44,622 nucleotides of DNA from Blastocatellia bacterium (GTDB taxonomy: Bacteria; Acidobacteriota; Blastocatellia; UBA7656; JADIYM01), in NCBI GenBank assembly GCA_021463145.1, contig JAJTWZ010000036.1, positions 1-44,622 of the forward strand, read 5' to 3'. Made by a program: the position numbers and the translations under genes. How positions within the stretch are numbered: the first letter of the stretch is position 1; each line of letters starts with the position of its first letter. The notes under the pieces are model-generated. The model was given only the letters and a program-made list of their open reading frames with translations, did not search any database and was not told the DNA's origin. Below are positions 34,202-42,720 of the stretch, piece by piece.

Positions 34202-37168
34202 ATGAAACAGCGTGTCCTGGCGGCCGGCCTCGCCTTCGCCGTTGCCTTCGCCGCTCTCGTACCGTTGTCGATCGCCGGTCCGTTCTCTGCGACCGCGTAC
34301 GCGGCACAGGATCCGGACGCCTCCAAGCTCGTCGAGCGAGTCGAGTTCGTGGGAAACCGCCGCATTCCCGACGACTCGATGCGCATCTGGGTCCAGACGC
34401 GCGAAGGCGACCCATACAGCGCCGAACAGATCAGGCGAGACCTCCGCACAGTTCTGGCGCAGGGATATTTCGAAGACGCCAAAGTATTCACGGAGGAAGG
34501 ACCAAGGGGCGGACTCGTGGTCATTTTCGAAGTCCAGGAGTACCCGGTAATCCTCGACATCGACTATCCGGGGCTGAAGTCTGTGTCGGAATCGACCGTA
34601 CTCGAAGAGTGGCGCAAGAAGTCGGTCGGCCTTTCGAAGGAATCCCAGTTCGATCCGATCAAGGCCACTCGGGCCGCGGCGGTCATTCGTGAATTGCTCG
34701 CCGCCAAGGGCCGGCCCGACGCGAAAGTCGTCGCCGAGACGGAAGCCATTTCGCCAACCGCGGTCACGCTTCACTTCCGCACCGAAGAAGGCGAACGAGT
34801 GCGCATCGCCCATATCGAATTCGAGGGAAACACGGCGTTTTCGAGCGGCGACCTGCGCAGCCAGATGAAACTCGTCAAGGAGGCGGGCCTCATCTCGGGC
34901 CTTACCTCGAAAGACATCTACGACAAGGAGAAGCTCAAGTACGACCTCGATCGCGTCCGCTTCTTCTATTACAGCAAGGGTTACATGAACGCGCGGCTTG
35001 GCGAGCCCCGCATCGAGGAGGCCGGCGAGACCGGCTCTGGCGTTCCCTTCTTCGGTGGTAAGGACCGGGGGCTTCGCGTAGTCGTCCCGGTCGAGGAAGG
35101 AAGGATCTACCGAACCGGAGACATCACCATCGAAGGCGAGACCGTCTATCCCGAAGAGGTCATCAAGGCGGTCATCGGGCTCGTTCCCGGTGAAGTGGTC
35201 GCGTACGACAAGGTCCAGAAAGGCGTTTTCGAAGATCTGAAGAAGCTCTACGGCGAGCGCGGTTACATCAACTTCGAGCCGAACTTCCTGCCCACCCTGA
35301 AGGACGATCCGAACGACCCGAACTACGGAATTGCCGATTGGAGCTTCGAGCTCAACGAGGGAAAGAGCTTCGCGATCCGCCGTATCGAGTTCAAGGGCAA
35401 CACCTACACACGAGACAAGGTATTGCGCCGTGAGGTTCTGCTCAACGAGGGCGATCCGTACAACCAGCGGTACTTCGACCTTTCGATTCTTCGTTTGAAC
35501 CAGCTTGGGTATTTCAACGAGATCAAGGACACGGACGCCGACATACGGACGAACCAGCGCGACAACACGGTCGACATAGACCTGCGCGTTCAGGAGAAGG
35601 GCCGCCAGCAGATCCAGTTCTCCGGTGGCGCCTCCGGTGTCGGCGGGTCGTTCATAGGGCTTCAGTACTCCACGAACAATCTGCTCGGCTACGGCGAATC
35701 CCTCTCTCTGGATGTCCAGGCCGGAAATCGCACCAGACAGTTCTCTATCGGCTTCCAGGAGCCGTACCTGCTCGACCGCCCGATCTCGCTCGGCGCGCAG
35801 TTCTTCCTCCAGAGTTATCAGTACTTCGGGGGCGGGACCACGTTATCGCGAACCGGCTTCATTCCGGGCCAGTCGAACTCGTTTACGACGTTCGGTGGCG
35901 ATGGCTCCGAGTTGTTCACTCAGAAGACGATTGGAGGCTCGGTGAGTGTTTCGACTCCGCTCACCTACTTCTTCAAACGATCGACCTTCGCTCGATTCTC
36001 GCGCCTGGGGCTTTCATACAGCTATCGAAGGAGCGAGATCGAAGATCCGCCCGCCAATACGGACGAGGATCCGACCAACGACATTCTGGTGACTTTCCGG
36101 CAGCCGGGTATCGATCAGTCGACACTCACGCCGACCTTTACCTACAACTCGCTGAATGCCTCGCTGGATCCCACTCGCGGTCAGGCGCTTACACTTGCTC
36201 TGTCGCTTTCAGGAGGATTCCTCGGCGGCGACGTCAACACGATTCAGCCGACTCTCGAGTACAAGTTCTTCTACCCGTTCCACTTCATTCGGAAGGACAA
36301 GGAGCACCCGGACGTCTTCGGAATGCGTGTTCTTGCGGGGCACGTCAGATCCTTTGGCGAGCCGCTCGATACGAATTCGCTGTCGTTCGTTGGCGGAACA
36401 CCGATTTACACCCGGTATTTCCTCGGTGGCGAAGACACGATCCGAGGCTACAACGTCCGGTCGCTTTCGCCCGTGACGCGGGTAGAGAGGTTCGTGACCA
36501 CGCGCGACATCGAAGCGTTCAACGCGAGCAACGGCGATGTCCTGCGTGTTGCGAAACCGGAGAACAGCAACCGCCGCACTATCACACCCGGCGTCATCAA
36601 CAGATTCACGTTCGATAACGAGAACCTCTCGCAGGCCGGGGATCAGTTTACCCCGTTCGGAGCCGACTCCCAGCTTCTCCTGAACCTGGAATACCGGGTC
36701 CCGATCGTCGGGCCTGTTTCGGCCGCGGCGTTCGTCGATATCGGAGCGGCTTTCAACCTCGTCGAATACGAGGATCAACTGACTCAGACCGAGTTTTTGC
36801 CGTCGAACCTGACGCCATTCGGCATCACCCTGAACCCGCGCGGCCAGCTCGCCACGCCGGACGAAATCCGTGATGCGATTACGCCTGAGACGCCCCCGGG
36901 CCAATTGCCCGCGGGCTTCCGGACCGCGGTGCTGCGGGGAAATCGGCAGGACTCTACGGTCTACGTGCTTTCCGAGGACCTCGACAGCCAGTTGACCAAC
37001 TATCGCTACTCCGTTGGAGCGGAGTTGCGCGTGCAGGTGCCCGTCGTTAACGTTCCTTTCCGGCTGATATACGCCTATAACCCGAACGCGCGTACGACAA
37101 TCGTCCCGGGTCAGGTGTTCATCGAGGAAAGGTCGACGTTCCTTTTCAGTATTGGCAGGACATTCTAG
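34202..37168 (+). CDS. bamA: Outer-membrane protein assembly factor BamA
   Basis: A 988-residue Omp85 protein, the core of the machine that folds barrels into the outer membrane. A signal peptide (1-37, ending ATAYA) is followed by five POTRA domains. They begin at about residues 42 (VERVEFVGNRRIPDD), 120, 200 (RIAHIEFEGNTAFSS), 305 (YRTGDITIEGETVYP) and 393 (AIRRIEFKGNTYTRD). The barrel runs from about 475 to the end, with the GGEDTIRGYNV loop (VRGF-type) and a terminal Phe. The ATG at 34202 was chosen; a GTG at 34190 in frame is possible. The open frame extends much further upstream but lacks protein character and contains the promoter. It is followed by two skp genes. Confidence 0.95.
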   Translation: MKQRVLAAGLAFAVAFAALVPLSIAGPFSATAYAAQDPDASKLVERVEFVGNRRIPDDSMRIWVQTREGDPYSAEQIRRDLRTVLAQGYFEDAKVFTEEGPRGGLVVIFEVQEYPVILDIDYPGLKSVSESTVLEEWRKKSVGLSKESQFDPIKATRAAAVIRELLAAKGRPDAKVVAETEAISPTAVTLHFRTEEGERVRIAHIEFEGNTAFSSGDLRSQMKLVKEAGLISGLTSKDIYDKEKLKYDLDRVRFFYYSKGYMNARLGEPRIEEAGETGSGVPFFGGKDRGLRVVVPVEEGRIYRTGDITIEGETVYPEEVIKAVIGLVPGEVVAYDKVQKGVFEDLKKLYGERGYINFEPNFLPTLKDDPNDPNYGIADWSFELNEGKSFAIRRIEFKGNTYTRDKVLRREVLLNEGDPYNQRYFDLSILRLNQLGYFNEIKDTDADIRTNQRDNTVDIDLRVQEKGRQQIQFSGGASGVGGSFIGLQYSTNNLLGYGESLSLDVQAGNRTRQFSIGFQEPYLLDRPISLGAQFFLQSYQYFGGGTTLSRTGFIPGQSNSFTTFGGDGSELFTQKTIGGSVSVSTPLTYFFKRSTFARFSRLGLSYSYRRSEIEDPPANTDEDPTNDILVTFRQPGIDQSTLTPTFTYNSLNASLDPTRGQALTLALSLSGGFLGGDVNTIQPTLEYKFFYPFHFIRKDKEHPDVFGMRVLAGHVRSFGEPLDTNSLSFVGGTPIYTRYFLGGEDTIRGYNVRSLSPVTRVERFVTTRDIEAFNASNGDVLRVAKPENSNRRTITPGVINRFTFDNENLSQAGDQFTPFGADSQLLLNLEYRVPIVGPVSAAAFVDIGAAFNLVEYEDQLTQTEFLPSNLTPFGITLNPRGQLATPDEIRDAITPETPPGQLPAGFRTAVLRGNRQDSTVYVLSEDLDSQLTNYRYSVGAELRVQVPVVNVPFRLIYAYNPNARTTIVPGQVFIEERSTFLFSIGRTF

Positions 37169-37190
37169 ACAGCATCGCAAGGAGTATCAG

Positions 37191-37838
37191 ATGAAGATTC
37201 AATTCTGGCTCGCCACAGCAGCACTCGTGGCAGCCCTTCCCGCCGCAGCCGTGGCGCAGGGTCCAGCTGCGCCTGCCACGCCCCGGACGGCACCGGGAGC
37301 AGGCGCCGCAGGCGGACCCGCCGATGGCAAGATTGCCGTGATCGACACGAGCGTTTTCATCGAGAAGATCCAGGAACTTCGTACGCGCGCCGATTCGGTC
37401 AACAAGAAGTACGAGCCGCGCTACAAGGAAATGCAGGCGATGCAGGCCCAGATGAAGCAACTCGACGGCGACATCAGAAGCCAGGCCGGCGTCGCGGCGC
37501 CCGACAAGATCCGGACGATGCAGGATCAACTTCAGACACTGCAGACGAACTACAAGCGACGAGGCGAAGACCTGCAGGGCGAGTACAACAAGGAACTGAA
37601 CACCACTCTCGAGCCGATTCAGGCAAAGCTCACCGAGTTCGTCAAAGGCTACGCCACGAAGCGCAACATCGTGCTGATTCTGGATCTGCCGAATTCGGCC
37701 CAGGCCGGCACGATCGCCTTTCTGAATCCGGCGATAGACGTGACGGACGAGTTCATCGCCGAGTACAACAAGGCGTATCCCGTTCCCGGCTTCACGGCCG
37801 CGCCTGTTACCCCGGCGCGTCCGGGCGGAGGCCGCTAG
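37191..37838 (+). CDS. skp: Skp/OmpH-family periplasmic chaperone, first copy
   Basis: A 215-residue exported chaperone that holds unfolded outer-membrane proteins. The signal peptide spans residues 1-22 (ending AVAQ), then a Pro/Ala/Gly linker. The Skp fold follows: a KIAVIDTSVFIEKIQEL strand-helix, a long charged coiled coil at about 70-150, and the return segment RNIVLILDLPNSAQAGTIAF ending in DVTDEFIAEYNKAYP. AAGGAG precedes the ATG by 8 bases. It starts 22 bases after bamA and stops one base before the second copy. The insertion NSAQAG in the return strand and the Pro-rich tail set it apart from its neighbour. Confidence 0.9.
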   Translation: MKIQFWLATAALVAALPAAAVAQGPAAPATPRTAPGAGAAGGPADGKIAVIDTSVFIEKIQELRTRADSVNKKYEPRYKEMQAMQAQMKQLDGDIRSQAGVAAPDKIRTMQDQLQTLQTNYKRRGEDLQGEYNKELNTTLEPIQAKLTEFVKGYATKRNIVLILDLPNSAQAGTIAFLNPAIDVTDEFIAEYNKAYPVPGFTAAPVTPARPGGGR

Positions 37839-37839
37839 A

Positions 37840-38397
37840 ATGCGCCCGGCCATGGCTCGCCTCTCCCGCGTGGCCGCTTCGTGCGGCCTTCTCGCCCTCG
37901 CGGCTTCGGCTGTATTTGCCCAGCAACCGGCGAACGTCCCCCGCGGACGGATCGCCATCATCAACGTGGCCAGGTTCCAGAACGACATTGCGGAACTGAA
38001 GCGACGGATCACCGAAATAAATACGCGCTTCGAACCGCGCACGAAGGAACTGCTCGCGATCCGCGACACGATGCAGGGAATCGAAACCCAGGTGCAGCAG
38101 GGAACAGTCGCTCCAGGACAGGCCGGAGCACTACAGGAGCGCTACGACGGCCTGAAGCGCGAATACGAGCGCAAGGTCGAAGATATGAAGGTCGAGGCTC
38201 AGAAGGCCTATTCGGCGTCGGCCACTCCAATCGAGGAAAAAGTCAGGGTGGCCCTGGAGAAATATGCCAACGAGAAGGGTATCGTCCTCGTGATGGAGAC
38301 GGGCGGAAGCAAGAAGATCGGATCGATCATCTATATCGCGCCTGGCGTGGACATTACGGACGACTTCATCGCGATCTACAACAAGGCGAATCCATAA
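37840..38397 (+). CDS. skp: Skp/OmpH-family periplasmic chaperone, second copy
   Basis: A 185-residue paralogue of the preceding gene. The signal peptide is at about 1-27 (LLALAASAVFAQQ). The mature part has the same plan: GRIAIINVARFQNDIAELKR, a coiled coil at about 60-130, then KGIVLVMETGGSKKIGSII and the shared ending VDITDDFIAIYNKANP. The endings VDVTDEFIAEYNKA and VDITDDFIAIYNKA show a tandem duplication that has since diverged. It begins one base after the first copy's stop. Skp is a trimer in E. coli, so a mixed trimer is possible but unproven. Confidence 0.9.
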   Translation: MRPAMARLSRVAASCGLLALAASAVFAQQPANVPRGRIAIINVARFQNDIAELKRRITEINTRFEPRTKELLAIRDTMQGIETQVQQGTVAPGQAGALQERYDGLKREYERKVEDMKVEAQKAYSASATPIEEKVRVALEKYANEKGIVLVMETGGSKKIGSIIYIAPGVDITDDFIAIYNKANP

Positions 38398-38429
38398 GGC
38401 CCGCCTCCATTTGCCGCTTGAATCCCAAG

Positions 38430-38462
38430 GCGCCGCCGCGTGACCCGCTCACGCGGCGGCGC
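38430..38462 (+). promoter_or_regulatory. Perfect 14-bp hairpin between skp and fabZ
   Basis: GCGCCGCCGCGTGA (38430-38443) pairs perfectly with TCACGCGGCGGCGC (38449-38462) around CCCGC. Only TTGCGG follows, so it lacks a proper T-run. It could be a weak terminator, an RNase barrier that separates the bamA-skp and fabZ-lpxA-lpxI parts of the transcript, or both. It ends 27 bases before the fabZ start. Confidence 0.65.
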
Positions 38463-38489
38463 TTGCGGATATGAGAAGGACTCCCCCCG

Positions 38490-39002
38490 ATGGCACCATT
38501 GCTCAACATCAACGACATCCGGCACATCCTGCCGCACCGCTATCCGTTCCTTCTCGTGGATCGAGTCGACGAGTTCGAACCCGGAAAGCGTCTCGTGGCA
38601 CGCAAGAACGTGACGTCGAACGAGCCCTTCTTCACCGGGCACTTTCCGATGGTGCCGGTCATGCCAGGCGTCCTGATAATCGAAGCGCTTGCCCAGACGG
38701 CCGGCCTGCTCGTGGCCTACAACCGGCCGGTCGAGCCGGACGAGTACCTTCTGTTTGCGGGAATCGACAACGTCCGGTTCCGTCTGCCGGTAGTGCCCGG
38801 AGACGTGCTTACACTAACGGTGGAGGCGAAACGGATTCGCCGGCAGTCGGCGCACCTGCACGGGACCGCCATGGTCGACGGCCAACTGGCGGCCGAGGCC
38901 GACCTGCTCGCCATCCTGTCCGTCATCCCGTCGACCGGCGAGGCGGCGAAAAGGTGGCGCGCCGGACTCACCGTAGACCGGCCGGCCGAGTCGGAGGGTT
39001 GA
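38490..39002 (+). CDS. fabZ: (3R)-hydroxyacyl-ACP dehydratase FabZ
   Basis: A 170-residue cytoplasmic dehydratase of fatty acid synthesis, acting on 3-hydroxyacyl-ACP, the same pool that LpxA draws on. The start MAPLLNINDIRHILPHRYPF is typical, with catalytic His51 in FFTGHFP and Glu65 in MPGVLIIEALAQ. GAAGGA precedes the ATG. The C-terminus after LAILSV is about 25 residues longer than the minimal enzyme. Its end is only a few bases before the lpxA start, so the two should be co-translated. Confidence 0.95.
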   Translation: MAPLLNINDIRHILPHRYPFLLVDRVDEFEPGKRLVARKNVTSNEPFFTGHFPMVPVMPGVLIIEALAQTAGLLVAYNRPVEPDEYLLFAGIDNVRFRLPVVPGDVLTLTVEAKRIRRQSAHLHGTAMVDGQLAAEADLLAILSVIPSTGEAAKRWRAGLTVDRPAESEG

Positions 39003-39007
39003 GCCGC

Positions 39008-39799
39008 GTGAGCACGCGCAAGATCCATTCGACCGCGATCGTAAGCGAGAGCGCGGTTCTCGGTGACGGGGTTGAGATTGGCCCTTATACCGTAATCGGC
39101 GACGACGTTCGGATCGGTGACCGGTCGCGCGTGATGGCCCACACGGTTATCGAGGGACCCACTACGATCGGCGTCGACAACGTGATCTATCCGTTCGTCT
39201 CGCTTGGCCAGGGCCCCCAGGATCTGAAGTACGCGGGCGAAACCACTCAACTCGTAGTTGGCGACCGCAACAGCATCCGCGAGTACTCGAACTTCCATAG
39301 AGGCACGGTCGGCGGCGGCGGGGTGACCAGAGTCGGAAACGACAACCTCTTCATGGTGGCGACCCACATCGCGCACGACTGTTCGGTTGGCAATCACATC
39401 ATCATGGCAAACCAGGCCACTCTGGCCGGACACGTCACCGTCGAGGACTTTACCACCGTAGGCGCGGCTTCATCCGTTCATCAGTTCACCCGAGTCGGGA
39501 AACACGCCTTCGTCGGCGGGCATTCCGTAATCGTGAAGGATCCGCTGCCGTTCTCGCGATGCCAGGGAAATCACGCGAAGTGCTACGGCGAGAATGCGAT
39601 AGGCCTTCGACGCAAAGGCTTCGGCGATGACACGATCCGAAACTTGCATAGAGCTTTCAGGCTGTTGCTCTCTTCCGGACTCAACACCGCCCAGGCGGTC
39701 GATGCCATCCAGGCCGACGCGGCGCTGTTGGCCGACGAGAATGTCGCCTACATCGTCGAGTTCATCGAGACATCGGAACGTGGCGTCATCAAGAAGTGA
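39008..39799 (+). CDS. lpxA: UDP-N-acetylglucosamine acyltransferase LpxA
   Basis: A 263-residue left-handed beta-helix enzyme performing the first step of lipid A synthesis: transfer of a 3-hydroxyacyl chain from ACP to UDP-GlcNAc. Hexapeptide repeats run from IHSTAIVSESAVLGDGVEIG to about residue 190, with catalytic His123 in THIAHDCSVGNH. The C-terminal helical domain is VDAIQADAALLADENVAYIV. I chose the GTG at 39008 (MSTRKIHSTAIV) because GGAGG lies 10 bases upstream and the length matches the family; a TTG at 38999 overlaps fabZ. lpxD and lpxB, often in this operon, are not here. Confidence 0.95.
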   Translation: MSTRKIHSTAIVSESAVLGDGVEIGPYTVIGDDVRIGDRSRVMAHTVIEGPTTIGVDNVIYPFVSLGQGPQDLKYAGETTQLVVGDRNSIREYSNFHRGTVGGGGVTRVGNDNLFMVATHIAHDCSVGNHIIMANQATLAGHVTVEDFTTVGAASSVHQFTRVGKHAFVGGHSVIVKDPLPFSRCQGNHAKCYGENAIGLRRKGFGDDTIRNLHRAFRLLLSSGLNTAQAVDAIQADAALLADENVAYIVEFIETSERGVIKK

Positions 39800-39847
39800 C
39801 GCCGTCGCCTTTGCGGCGCTGCGCCGTCGGGCGAAACTCCACTTCAG

Positions 39848-40669
39848 ATGAAGTACGCGCTAATCGCCGGCAACGGCCGCTTCCCTTTCCTGGTGCTCGA
39901 AGGAGCCAGACGGAATGGCGTCGACCTCGACGTAGTGGCCATCAAGGAAGAGACGGATCCGGCGATAGAACGCGAGGCCGCGACCGTCGAATGGGTCGGT
40001 GTCGGGCAACTCGGCAAGTTGTTGAACTTCCTCAAGAAGCGGGGAGTAACGCACGCGATCATGGCCGGCCAGGTCAAGCACGTGCAGATCTTCAGGATCT
40101 CGTCCCTGCCGGACGTCCGAATGGCACGGATGCTCGCCCGGCTGGTGGTTCGAAACACCGACAGCCTCATCGGCGCGGTCGCCGACGAACTCGCGAGCGT
40201 GGGCGTGACCCTCGTGGACTCGACGCTTTTCCTGCAGCACGCTCTGCCGGCGCCGGGTGTGCTCACTAGACGCTCTCCCTCGCCGAAGGAAAAAGAAGAC
40301 ATCGCGTACGGGCTCGACGTAGCGCGCGAGATCGCGCGGCTCGACCTGGGCCAGACGATCGTCGTCAAAGACGCGGCGGTGGTCGCCGTGGAAGCGATGG
40401 AGGGCACCGACGCGACGATTCGCCGCGCGGGCGAGCTCGCGCGAAAGCCTCCGTTGACGGTAGTGAAGGTCGCGAAACCGAATCAGGACATGCGCTTCGA
40501 CGTCCCGGTTATCGGGCCGTCGACGATCGAGACGATGAAGGCGGCAAAAGCGAGCGCATTGTCGATAACGGCGGGGAAGACCGTCATGATCGACCGCGAC
40601 GAACTGCTCGCCATCGCCGACGCCGCAAAGATTGCGATCGTCGCAAGCTCACTCCCGGAGCAGTCCTAG
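39848..40669 (+). CDS. lpxI: UDP-2,3-diacylglucosamine pyrophosphatase LpxI
   Basis: A 273-residue enzyme that hydrolyses UDP-2,3-diacylglucosamine to lipid X and UMP, replacing the unrelated LpxH. The start KYALIAGNGRFPFLVLEGAR is the family N-terminal domain. The linker and C-terminal domain include HAIMAGQVKHVQIF, DIAYGLDVAREIARLDLGQT, VVKDAAVVAVEAMEGTDATI with the catalytic-region acidic residues, and KPNQDMRFDVPVIGPSTIE. It is 48 bases after lpxA. The usual downstream lpxB is absent. No clear ribosome-binding site is visible before the ATG. Confidence 0.94.
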   Translation: MKYALIAGNGRFPFLVLEGARRNGVDLDVVAIKEETDPAIEREAATVEWVGVGQLGKLLNFLKKRGVTHAIMAGQVKHVQIFRISSLPDVRMARMLARLVVRNTDSLIGAVADELASVGVTLVDSTLFLQHALPAPGVLTRRSPSPKEKEDIAYGLDVAREIARLDLGQTIVVKDAAVVAVEAMEGTDATIRRAGELARKPPLTVVKVAKPNQDMRFDVPVIGPSTIETMKAAKASALSITAGKTVMIDRDELLAIADAAKIAIVASSLPEQS

Positions 40670-40935
40670 TACCGCGCGGAATCGGGCGCGCGGCGTGGAC
40701 CTCGAGAACCTGAGCGCAGGCAGTTCGGATGCGAGAAACGCCCGCCCCCCGGAGCTGACATAGCCCTTTGTTTCCTGTCACTTGGGGTCAGCTTTACCTG
40801 GAATGGCAACCCGTTTCCGCCTTCCTGACGTCAGACCACCGGACGCACCTGCATACGCGAGCACGTGCGCGCGGACCAGCGGGGTCCGAACTGCCGGACG
40901 AAAACAGTTCCGGCACAGCCCGAGGAGGGGCACAA

Positions 40936-41850
40936 ATGTTAGAACTGAAGGACATTCCGCGGCACATTGCCGCGTTGTCGATGGTAGCAGCACTTGCAGG
41001 CGCCTCGAGCGCATTCGCGCTCCCGAAGGACGACGGCGCCCAGAACGTCAGGAGCGTAACCGTAACCGCGATGCCGAAGGACGGCAACGCCAGGCTTACG
41101 CCTCTGGACGCCTCCGAATTTGCCGTGTACCGCGGTGACGCTCGCCAGCAGATCGTCGAGGTCAAGGGCCCGGCCGAGGCGCCGGTCAACGTCGCGGTTC
41201 TCATCCAGGACGGCCTCAGCGTCGAAGTTGGAAACGAGATCCAGACAATAAAGAACTTCGTTGAATCCCTGCCGGAGGGCTCGTCCGTCATGGTCGGGTA
41301 CCTCCGGAACACGGGGCTCCAGGTCCGTCAGCCGTTCACCACGGATCGCAAAGCCGCGATCGATGCGTTGCGCATTCCGATCAGCAACCTTAGCGTGGGC
41401 TCGTCTCCGTTCACCGGCCTCGAAGACGCCCTCGAGCGGTTCGACGGCGTGGCGGGCCGTAATCAGGTCGTGCTGGTTTCCAACGGCCTGGACCTCAATC
41501 GCGGGGTCCAGTCGGCGTCGCCGGCCAGCAATCTAGACCTCGAGCGCGCCATTTCGGCTGCCAGGAAGCGTGGCATCCCCGTCTGGTCGATTTACGCGAA
41601 TTCGCCAGGCCGGCTCGGAAACTCGTCGCTCGCCATCACCTATGGCCAGGGTTCGCTCAACCGTCTCGCGGAAGAGACGGGTGGCAAGGCGTTCTTCTCG
41701 GGCCGGGGGTTCGCGACGTTCAACCACGCGCTCGACTCGATCGCGAAGTCGATGGGTGAACAGTACGTGATCACATACCGCGGCGAGGGGAAAGGCAAGC
41801 TCGAAGTCACCACGGAGTCGTCGAACGTCGAGCTCAGATACGCGGAGTAA
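40936..41850 (+). CDS. Exported VWFA-domain protein
   Basis: A 304-residue secreted protein starting at the ATG at 40936, which has GAGGGG about 6 bases upstream; a signal peptide ends near SSAFA. A short beta region (PLDASEFAVYRGDARQQIVE) is followed by a von Willebrand factor A domain at about residues 85-290: VAVLIQDGLSVEVGNEI, SSVMVGYLRN, NQVVLVSNGLD, GIPVWSIYA and LAEETGGKAFF. The layout matches the VWFA-related proteins that are numerous in Acidobacteria. The first MIDAS loop reads DGLSV rather than DxSxS, so metal binding may be altered. The frame upstream of the ATG is not protein-like. A terminator follows. Confidence 0.85.
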   Translation: MLELKDIPRHIAALSMVAALAGASSAFALPKDDGAQNVRSVTVTAMPKDGNARLTPLDASEFAVYRGDARQQIVEVKGPAEAPVNVAVLIQDGLSVEVGNEIQTIKNFVESLPEGSSVMVGYLRNTGLQVRQPFTTDRKAAIDALRIPISNLSVGSSPFTGLEDALERFDGVAGRNQVVLVSNGLDLNRGVQSASPASNLDLERAISAARKRGIPVWSIYANSPGRLGNSSLAITYGQGSLNRLAEETGGKAFFSGRGFATFNHALDSIAKSMGEQYVITYRGEGKGKLEVTTESSNVELRYAE

Positions 41851-41879
41851 ACTCGGCGCACGAGCGTGCCGATAAGGGA

Positions 41880-41909
41880 GGGAGCGGGCGCCGAAGTCCG
41901 CTCCCTTCT
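41880..41909 (+). terminator. Rho-independent terminator after the VWFA gene
   Basis: GGGAGCGGGC (41880-41889) pairs with GTCCGCTCCC (41896-41905) with one G-U pair around GCCGAA, then TTCTGTCGTTT. It lies 30 bases after the VWFA stop and before the next gene, so the following TPR-DUF4388 gene probably has its own promoter. Confidence 0.75.
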
Positions 41910-41971
41910 GTCGTTTGGTGCGCATCGGCCGTGCTACACTGCGGCCGCAACCGAGTTAGGAGAGCTTGACG

Positions 41972-42700
41972 ATGCAGGACCAGGGGCCACACGGAATCGA
42001 CGTCGAGGGCGCGATCATCGACGCCGACCTGCTGGTCAAGTATCGGCTGGTCAACCGGGCCATCGAGACGCTTCAGGACGCAATCAAGTCCGCTCCGCGC
42101 CATATTCCCCTTCGCGAGAAGCTCCGGGAGATCTACATCGACGCCAACCGGTCGAGCGACGCCGCTCAGCTCTGCATGGACCTCTCCACGCTATATATCG
42201 CCGCCGACAAGCTCGAGCTCGCCAACGAACGGTTGCTCGAGGCAAAACGGCTCGACCCTCGAGTATCGATAACGGCGCGGCTGAACCAGCTCGAAAGCGG
42301 CAAGCCTTCCGTGTCATTGCCCGCCGGACGTGGCGGTCCGGCCAAATCGATCACCGGCGACCTGGCCGACATCAGCATCTTCGACATCGTGCAGATCCTC
42401 GAAAATTCGAAGATGTCGGGCGTGCTGACGATCCGGTCGGGTGCGAGGTCGGGCAGTGTCTACTTCAACGATGGAAAGGTCGTTGACGCGACGTTCGGTC
42501 AGAAGATCGGGCTGGAGGGTTTCGGCGAACTGATCGAGGCAACCGATGGCCAGTTCGAATTCGAGAAGACACAGACCCGATACCAGGCCAGGATCGACGC
42601 TGGATCGAACACGTCGCTAATCCTCGACGTGTTGCGGGACAAGGACGAAACGCGTCACGATGCGGCGGTCTCGGCTGACGAACTCCTGCTCGGGGAGTAG
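41972..42700 (+). CDS. TPR-like protein with a DUF4388 (PATAN-type) domain
   Basis: A 242-residue cytoplasmic protein. Residues 15-110 are TPR-like helices (LVKYRLVNRAIETLQDAIKS, LANERLLEAKRLDPR). After a Gly/Pro linker, residues 125-235 form a DUF4388 domain: ITGDLADISIFDIVQILENS, KMSGVLTIRSGARSGSVYFN, DGKVVDATFG and GFGELIEATDGQFEFEK. Such domains occur in gliding/motility and signalling proteins (PATAN family), often as partners of response regulators. I chose the ATG at 41972 with TTAGGAGAG 7-9 bases upstream over the TTG at 41966. No motility or two-component gene is adjacent, so its role is unknown. Confidence 0.82.
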   Translation: MQDQGPHGIDVEGAIIDADLLVKYRLVNRAIETLQDAIKSAPRHIPLREKLREIYIDANRSSDAAQLCMDLSTLYIAADKLELANERLLEAKRLDPRVSITARLNQLESGKPSVSLPAGRGGPAKSITGDLADISIFDIVQILENSKMSGVLTIRSGARSGSVYFNDGKVVDATFGQKIGLEGFGELIEATDGQFEFEKTQTRYQARIDAGSNTSLILDVLRDKDETRHDAAVSADELLLGE

Positions 42701-42720
42701 GCATTCCGGGAGCGAGCGCC

